A DNA stretch of 64,000 nt. Origin: Asticcacaulis sp. AC460. Its GTDB lineage: Bacteria > Pseudomonadota > Alphaproteobacteria > Caulobacterales > Caulobacteraceae. Shown here piece by piece: positions 58,739-64,000 of this stretch (positions are counted from its first letter, which is position 1; every line of letters starts with the position of its first letter). The stretch lies in assembly GCF_000495795.1 (NCBI RefSeq), contig NZ_AWGD01000022.1:41778-105777 (forward strand). Direction: 5' to 3'. The notes beneath the pieces are model-generated. The model worked only from the letters and a program-made list of their open reading frames with translations, ran no database searches and was not told where the DNA came from. The translations under genes were made by a program, and so were the position numbers.

Positions 58739-61105
58739 TCAGAAGTTGAGCGACCAGGTCAGGTTGATATTGCGCGGCCGGGCATAGATCACCTCGGCAT
58801 AGCCCGCCGACGTGCTTTCCGACGACGTGCCGGCCACGGGATACAGCTCATCGGTCAGGTTGTTGCCCGACAGAGTAAGGTTCCACTTGCGGTCATCCGG
58901 TTCGAAAACGAGCGAGGCGTTGACGATGGTGACCGAATGGTTCTGGGCGATCGATTCCGTATTGCCGGCGTCGAAGTACTGCGCGCTGGTATAGCTGACG
59001 TTCACCCGCGGGGTCAGGCGCCATCCCTCATCCGGATGGAAGGTGTAGGCCGCTCCGATATGGCCCTGCAGTTCGGGCGCAAACGGCAACCGGCTGTCTA
59101 AGGTGGCCACCGAGGTGGGCGTCACCGCGCCGAAGGCCGGCGGATTGGTGATCGTGTCGAAGCCCGTTTCCAGATAGCCCAGGCTGGCGTTCAGGAACAG
59201 GTCCGTCACCGGCACATATTCGGCTTCCAGTTCGAAACCGCTGACGGTGGCCTCGCCGGCATTGAACAGCAGAGGCACGACGCCCAGGCGGTAGGTCATC
59301 TGCATGTCGGTATATTTGGTGCTGAAGGCGGCACCGTTGATGCGCAGGCCGCGTACCGGATTGGCCTTGAAGCCGGCCTCGATCGTCTCGGCCGATTCCG
59401 GCGAGAACGAGATCGGCTTGTTGCCCGGAGGGGCGTTGTTGTAGCGCTCGTTGAAGCCGCCGCTCTTGAAGCCCTGGGACCAGCTGACATAGGTCATCAG
59501 GGCCGAATTCCAGCGGTACTGGGCGCTGGCCGAACCGGTGGTGGCGGTGAAGTTACGCTCATTCTGGCCGGTGCCGATGAACAGGCAGCCCGTTTGCGTC
59601 GGCGGCGGTCCGCCGAACGGACACAGGGCGGTCGGCGCGGCCGGTTCGGTGGCGCTCGCCGGGGCGACGTTGAACATGATGCCCTGCAGGCCCTTGCTCT
59701 CATCGGTGTAACGCAGGCCGGCCGACAGGCTTAAGCGATCCGAGGCCTTGAACGTCCAGTGGGTGAACAGGGCCGTCGCCTCGGTATCCAGTTGGACGCG
59801 TTGGGTGTCATAGGAGGTGCCGGGATTGCCCAGCCCGACCAGAACGCGGTCGAAGGTCTCTTCCTTGAAATAGTAGGCGCCGATGACGCCGTCGACGCGG
59901 CCGGCCTTGATCTGGGCCTGAAATTCCTGGCTCTTCTGCTCGCTCTCGCTGGCGTACTTGGTTTGAAGGATCAGCAGAGGCGTATTGTCGGCGTCGCGGG
60001 CGCCCGACCATTCCAGGGTCCGCGCCGACGAGATCGACTTGAGCGTCAGGGCGTCATTGACCTTCCATTCGGCGACCAGCGACAGGCCCGAATTCTCCAG
60101 CGTGCTGTAGGCCGGCGCCGTGCCGCCATTGGTGAACGGTCCCTTGTACTGGGCGTCGTTGGCGCAGCGCGGATCCGCGGTGGCCGGCACGAAGGGTGGC
60201 GGGAAGGTGGCGCCGGGGCAGCCGGCCGCCTTGCTGGCCGCCGCCGGGAAGGTCTGGCGCTCGTTGATTTGCAGGAAGACGAAGGGCGAGCCGTTTTCGT
60301 CGGCCTTGGCATAGTCGCCGCGCAGGGTGAAGGTCAGGTCGGCGGTCGGTTCCCACCGCAGGGTGCCCTGGGCGTTGGTGGTGTTGACATTGCCCAGGTC
60401 CAGGCCATCAGAAACCCGGTGGACATAGCCGTCGCGCGTGCGCCGGCCCAGCGCCACGCGCCCCTGCAGTTCTTCCGTCATCGGCACGTCAAAGGCGATG
60501 AAGGCTTCCTTGAGATTGTCGTCGCCAATGCCGGCGCGCACCATGTTGCCGGCGCCGGGCTTGTTGGTCGCCAGCAGCACTGCGCCGCCGATGGTGTTGC
60601 GTCCGAACAGCGTGCCCTGGGGGCCGCGCACGATCTGGACGTTGGCGATGTCACGGAATTCCATGGCGCCACCGACCGAGCGGCCCATATAGACGTCATC
60701 GATATAGAGGCCGACGCCGGGATCGACAGCGCCGGTGGCATCGGTCTGGCCGATGCCGCGAATGAAGACCTGGGCGGCGGAATTGTTGCCGGTCAGGGTG
60801 CCGTAGGTGGCGAACTGTAGGTTGGGCGTCACCTTGCCCAGGTCGGTCGTCGTCTGGATCTGCTGGCGTTCCAGCGACCTGGCGCTCAGGGCGGTGATGG
60901 CGATCGGCGTGTCCTGGAGGGCTTCCGCCCGGCGACGCGCGGTGACGACCACAACTTCGCCGTCGGGTTCGGCCGCCTGCGGCGCGGCTTGCGTCTGGGC
61001 AAAGGCCTGACCGCACAGAAACGGCAGGCAGGACACGGCCATGGCCGCGACGCCCATCCTGTAAATTCCGCCCCCGAAGGCACGGTATTTCCGGTGTCTC
61101 AACAT
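58739..61105 (-). CDS. TonB-dependent receptor (788 residues)
   Basis: An outer-membrane receptor: signal peptide (about 1-36, ending GQAFAQ), TonB box-like EVVVVTARRRAE at 50-61, plug domain to about 180 (VQIVRGPQGTLFGRNTIGGAV) and a beta-barrel ending NLTWSLNF. It belongs to the general ferric-siderophore/vitamin or sugar receptor group, distinct from the large Xanthomonas/Caulobacter-type receptor at 34761. Its location beside glycosidases suggests uptake of oligosaccharides, but this is unproven. GGGAG with an ATTACCTA spacer precedes the ATG, the same leader string as in the divergent receptor gene. Confidence 0.92.
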   Translation of the reverse strand: MLRHRKYRAFGGGIYRMGVAAMAVSCLPFLCGQAFAQTQAAPQAAEPDGEVVVVTARRRAEALQDTPIAITALSARSLERQQIQTTTDLGKVTPNLQFATYGTLTGNNSAAQVFIRGIGQTDATGAVDPGVGLYIDDVYMGRSVGGAMEFRDIANVQIVRGPQGTLFGRNTIGGAVLLATNKPGAGNMVRAGIGDDNLKEAFIAFDVPMTEELQGRVALGRRTRDGYVHRVSDGLDLGNVNTTNAQGTLRWEPTADLTFTLRGDYAKADENGSPFVFLQINERQTFPAAASKAAGCPGATFPPPFVPATADPRCANDAQYKGPFTNGGTAPAYSTLENSGLSLVAEWKVNDALTLKSISSARTLEWSGARDADNTPLLILQTKYASESEQKSQEFQAQIKAGRVDGVIGAYYFKEETFDRVLVGLGNPGTSYDTQRVQLDTEATALFTHWTFKASDRLSLSAGLRYTDESKGLQGIMFNVAPASATEPAAPTALCPFGGPPPTQTGCLFIGTGQNERNFTATTGSASAQYRWNSALMTYVSWSQGFKSGGFNERYNNAPPGNKPISFSPESAETIEAGFKANPVRGLRINGAAFSTKYTDMQMTYRLGVVPLLFNAGEATVSGFELEAEYVPVTDLFLNASLGYLETGFDTITNPPAFGAVTPTSVATLDSRLPFAPELQGHIGAAYTFHPDEGWRLTPRVNVSYTSAQYFDAGNTESIAQNHSVTIVNASLVFEPDDRKWNLTLSGNNLTDELYPVAGTSSESTSAGYAEVIYARPRNINLTWSLNF

Positions 61106-61237
61106 TAGGTAATCTCCCTGTTTTTATATATCACATATTAGTTATGGATATTATTTAGTAGCAATTATACCTAATGTGCATTTGGCGAGCCGTCAATCAC
61201 ATCCTGACGTTGTTGCAAAGTGTTGCTGGCCCGACAC

Positions 61238-61253
61238 ATGCAAGGGTAAGGCA
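61238..61253 (+). promoter_or_regulatory. Direct repeat element, receptor region, copy 1
   Basis: ATGCAAGGGTAAGGCA, 133 bp from the minus-strand receptor start. It matches copy 2 at 15 of 16 positions in the same orientation. Confidence 0.45.
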
Positions 61254-61526
61254 TTTCTACAGGCAGATATTGCGCAGTATCTGTAAGTCTCAGGTATTCC
61301 CCTGCCACAAAACACCCGGCAATCGGTCTCTTTTCTTCAGTTTCAGCCGATAATCCAGACATGACATTTCGCCGACCATATTATCAACAATGTTATTCAT
61401 CATATAAAAGTAAAATCGCACCTGTCTTTATTTTATTGCCTTTGAACGATATCCTGGGGATGCCGGTACGAGCTTCCCCAGGGACCGTTCGCCGGAAGTT
61501 GCCGATTTGCATCATCGCAGGCTCAA

Positions 61527-61542
61527 TGCAAGCGTAAGGCAA
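61527..61542 (+). promoter_or_regulatory. Direct repeat element, receptor region, copy 2
   Basis: ATGCAAGCGTAAGGCA, 130 bp from the plus-strand receptor start. It is almost equidistant from its gene as copy 1 is from the other, which supports a regulatory role. Confidence 0.45.
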
Positions 61543-61671
61543 GACGTTTACATATTTCCGTTGCAACCGGTTCGAGACGGCGTTATGCCTGAAAAAACGT
61601 AATCACACATAATGATGATTATTAATAACTAATTTGGCGTCCGTCGCCGAAACAGGCCCAGGAGATTACCT

Positions 61672-63867
61672 ATGACCCACCCGTTCAAAACGCGGGCCCT
61701 CCCCTTCAAAGCCTTGACCGCCCTGCTGTTGGCGGGTGTGTCCCTGCCCGCCCTGGCGCAGGCCCAGGATACGGCGCCCGCCGCCGAACCTGCCCAGGAT
61801 GACGGCGTCGAAGTGGTCATCACCGCCGAACGGCGCAGCCAGCGTCTCAGCACCGTCCCCATCGCCGCCACCGTCCTGACCGGCGACATCACCCGCAAGG
61901 GCGTGACCAATGTCAGTGATCTGCAAGCGGTTGCGCCGTCGGTGGCCATCAACACCTTCAACCGCTCGACCTTCATCAACATCCGCGGCGTCGGCATCGC
62001 CCAGTCCGCCCCGACCTCCAGCCCCGGCGTCGCCTACTATATCGACGGCCAGCTGATCCCGCATGAGCAGTTCATCGGCCAGAGCTTCTATGACCTCAAT
62101 TCGGTCGAAGTGCTGCGCGGGCCGCAGGGCACCCTGACCGGCCAGAATTCCACCGGCGGCGCCATTTATGTCCGCACGCCCGAGCCCAAGTACAATACCT
62201 ATGGCGGCATGCTGGACGTGACGCTGGGCGACTACGGCAAGCAGCGCGTGGTCGGTGCGGTCAACGCCGGCTTCAACGACAATGTCGCCTTGCGCGTCGC
62301 CGCCGTCATGGACCAGCGCGACAGCTATACCACCAATATTTCCACCAAGGCGCTCAGCCAGCCTGGCAATACGGACCTGACCTCGGTGCGCTCGAACCTG
62401 GCCATACGGTCCAGCGATGACCGGACGAAGTTCAACCTGCGCCTGGAATGGTTCGACCTGGAAACCGACAACAATGCCGTTAAACGCCGCGGCGACACGG
62501 TATCGACCGACCCGTTCGAGATCGAGGAAGACGGCTATTCCTACATGAACCAGAACGGCAGCCGCGCCTCGATCGAGGTCCGCCACGCCCTGACCGACGA
62601 GCTGCAGGTCCGCTATCTCGGCTCGTTCCAGCGCGGCTGGAACCGGGACCAGACCGACGGCGACCGTACCGATACCCGCCCGCCGCGTCCACCCGCAGGC
62701 AATACCGGCCGGGTGTCCAATGCCTATCAGCTTACCGCCACCTCGATCCACGAGATCAACCTGATCTCGACCAGCGATTCCCCGATCCAGTGGGTGCTGG
62801 GCGCCTTCCGGATGGATGAGGATATCGACCTGCTGCTGCTGCGCGACAACAACCACATCGATTACGTCAGCACCGTCACATCCATGTCCAAGACCTTTGC
62901 GGTCAATACATCGGAGTCGATCTTCGGCCAGGCGACGTGGAAGGTGACGCCGAACTGGGAGTTGCTGCTGGGGCTGCGTAATTCGAACGACACTCAGGTC
63001 TATACGCGTTATGCCGCCGGCGGGCCGCTGCTGCCGACCCCGGTCGTGGGCACAGCGGAATCGTCGGAATCGACCGGCAAGCTGGCCGTCAACTATCACA
63101 CCGACGGCGGGTCGCTGATCTATCTGTCGGGGTCCAAGGGCTATAAGGCCGGCGGGGTCAACCTGACGCCAAATACGCCCAACTTCGGGCCGGAAACCAA
63201 CTTCGTCACCGAGCTGGGTTTCAAGACGAAGCTGTTCGACAACCATCTGCGGGTCAATGCCGACGTCTTCATGTCGGATTACCAGGACATCCAGCTGTCC
63301 AGCCTGGTCGGCGCCCTGCCGACGACCCAGAACGCCACCTCTGGCGAATCCAAGGGCGCTGAGCTGGAGCTGATCGGCAATTTCGGCAATCTGAGCTTTA
63401 CCTTCGGGGCTGGCTATCTCGACGCCAAGTTCTCGCAAAGCGCCTGTATTTCGGACACCAATGCGCCGGGGACCGATGCCGGCTGCCCGACCAATCTGCG
63501 CTTCGTGCCGGAAGACCGGGTATTGCCGTTCTCACCGGAATGGACGATCAATGGCGGGGTTCAGTATGACTTCGCGTTGGCCGGGGACATGGTCCTGACG
63601 CCGCGGCTGCAATGGTCGCACATCACCGAACAGAATGCGACGCCCTTCCCCAGCCTGAACACCATCGTGCCGGCGCGCGATGTCGTCGATGCGCGGTTGA
63701 CGTGGGACATCAACCCGTCGTGGCTGCTGGAAGGCTATGTTAACAACCTGACGGACGAGGTCTATATCGCGTCCCAGATCCAGTCGTCGTCTTCGGCCGA
63801 TGGCGGTATTATTTACGGCGCACCGCGGACCTACGGTGTGCGTGCGCTGTTCAAGTTCGGCGGGTAG
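61672..63867 (+). CDS. TonB-dependent receptor (731 residues)
   Basis: An outer-membrane receptor: signal peptide (about 1-30, ending ALAQAQ), TonB box-like VEVVITAERRSQ at 43-54, plug (VEVLRGPQGTLTGQNSTGGAI) to about 165, and a barrel with the closing strand GVRALFKFGG. It is divergent from the receptor at 58739-61105 and shares with it the unusual leader GGAGATTACCTATG. The two proteins are similar in the plug but not close paralogues. The ligand is unknown; local context suggests oligosaccharides. A strong terminator follows at 63919. Confidence 0.92.
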   Translation: MTHPFKTRALPFKALTALLLAGVSLPALAQAQDTAPAAEPAQDDGVEVVITAERRSQRLSTVPIAATVLTGDITRKGVTNVSDLQAVAPSVAINTFNRSTFINIRGVGIAQSAPTSSPGVAYYIDGQLIPHEQFIGQSFYDLNSVEVLRGPQGTLTGQNSTGGAIYVRTPEPKYNTYGGMLDVTLGDYGKQRVVGAVNAGFNDNVALRVAAVMDQRDSYTTNISTKALSQPGNTDLTSVRSNLAIRSSDDRTKFNLRLEWFDLETDNNAVKRRGDTVSTDPFEIEEDGYSYMNQNGSRASIEVRHALTDELQVRYLGSFQRGWNRDQTDGDRTDTRPPRPPAGNTGRVSNAYQLTATSIHEINLISTSDSPIQWVLGAFRMDEDIDLLLLRDNNHIDYVSTVTSMSKTFAVNTSESIFGQATWKVTPNWELLLGLRNSNDTQVYTRYAAGGPLLPTPVVGTAESSESTGKLAVNYHTDGGSLIYLSGSKGYKAGGVNLTPNTPNFGPETNFVTELGFKTKLFDNHLRVNADVFMSDYQDIQLSSLVGALPTTQNATSGESKGAELELIGNFGNLSFTFGAGYLDAKFSQSACISDTNAPGTDAGCPTNLRFVPEDRVLPFSPEWTINGGVQYDFALAGDMVLTPRLQWSHITEQNATPFPSLNTIVPARDVVDARLTWDINPSWLLEGYVNNLTDEVYIASQIQSSSSADGGIIYGAPRTYGVRALFKFGG

Positions 63868-63918
63868 CTTCCTTACCCGTCGTGGCCGAACTCTCTCCCG
63901 AGTCGTGCCCTTTCCCTT

Positions 63919-63950
63919 ACCGGATGGCCTTGGCGCCATCCGGTTTTTTT
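63919..63950 (+). terminator. Rho-independent terminator after the TonB receptor
   Basis: Ten-base arms ACCGGATGGC and GCCATCCGGT around a 6-base loop, followed by seven T. It lies about 50 bp after the receptor stop. Confidence 0.9.
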
Positions 63951-63982
63951 GTGTGGAGAACTATCTGAGCAGATGCCGCAAA

Positions 63983-64000
63983 CTCCCTCCTCCCTACGAA
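63983..64000 (+). repeat. Dispersed intergenic repeat, copy C, cut by the window edge
   Basis: CTCCCTCCTCCCTACGAA is identical to the first 18 bases of copy A (5724-5741) and is cut off by the end of the window. It follows a transcription terminator, the usual kind of site for this repeat. Confidence 0.7.

Larger units (their letters stand above)
61106..61671. promoter_or_regulatory. Divergent intergenic region between two TonB receptor genes
   Basis: 566 bp without a supported gene. It contains a 16-bp direct repeat near each promoter (61238-61253 and 61527-61542, one mismatch), an 8-bp perfect inverted repeat CCTGGGGA/TCCCCAGG (61453-61460 and 61475-61482), and a palindromic AACCGGTT core at 61565-61572. 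The AT content is high next to both start codons. Shared control of the two receptors is likely. Confidence 0.5.

Noticed and set aside
1..64000. CRISPR arrays, tRNA/rRNA genes, integrases, transposases, toxin-antitoxin pairs, phage genes
   Set aside because: No regularly spaced repeats, no cloverleaf or rRNA-like segments and no proteins of these families were recognised in any frame.

Overview
The window is GC-rich, densely packed DNA from an alphaproteobacterium, most likely a member of the Caulobacteraceae (Caulobacter/Asticcacaulis/Brevundimonas-like). The assignment is an inference. It rests on a vanR-vanAB pair with the Caulobacter-type VanR operator ATTGGATCCAAT, on three TonB-dependent receptors (one of the Xanthomonas/Caulobacter type), on many exported glycoside hydrolases, and on dispersed intergenic repeats of the kind seen in this order. 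No rRNA, tRNA, CRISPR array, transposase or phage gene was seen.

Left part (1-13.3 kb). A truncated ROK-family gene, an IclR regulator and an exported GH29 alpha-L-fucosidase are followed by an apparently complete ferulate-to-protocatechuate module. The module holds a MarR regulator (FerC-like), an aldehyde dehydrogenase (vanillin dehydrogenase), a feruloyl-CoA hydratase/lyase, an ADP-forming feruloyl-CoA synthetase, an aromatic-acid MFS transporter, the GntR regulator VanR and vanillate O-demethylase VanA/VanB. Operators can be read directly in front of vanA, vanR, the transporter and the aldehyde dehydrogenase.

Middle left (13.4-24.3 kb, all minus strand). A tightly packed run encodes a half-size EamA permease, an OmpR-type response regulator, a sensor kinase and a tripartite RND efflux pump (outer-membrane factor, adaptor, permease). 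Upstream of it lie a hexuronate-type MFS transporter and a cytoplasmic GH43 beta-xylosidase. A divergent FadR-type GntR regulator comes next, then close paralogues of the MarR and IclR genes from the left end.

Centre (27.1-38.1 kb, minus strand). A four-gene operon of flavin-dependent (tryptophan-type) halogenases is the most unusual locus. Three members keep all catalytic motifs; the fourth has lost the lysine, the WxWxIP motif and the glutamate motif. The operon is bracketed by two copies of a roughly 100-bp direct repeat. Upstream are a small exported Gly/Ser-rich protein and a 1125-residue TonB-dependent receptor.

Right part (38.7-64 kb). This is a plant hemicellulose locus: GH97, a zinc alcohol dehydrogenase, GH31 with a probable PA14 insert, and a seven-gene minus-strand operon (feruloyl-esterase-like hydrolase, DUF3237 protein, two GH51 arabinofuranosidases, GH3 with a probable PA14 insert, two alpha/beta hydrolases). 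A structured candidate small RNA ending in a strong terminator, an acetylxylan-esterase-like hydrolase, a GH27 alpha-galactosidase and two divergent TonB-dependent receptors follow.

Read together, the right part removes arabinose, xylose, galactose and feruloyl decorations from arabinoxylan or xyloglucan. The centre-left GH43 and hexuronate transporter take up and finish oligomers. The left module burns the released ferulate. Function names are based on motifs read by eye; no database search was run.
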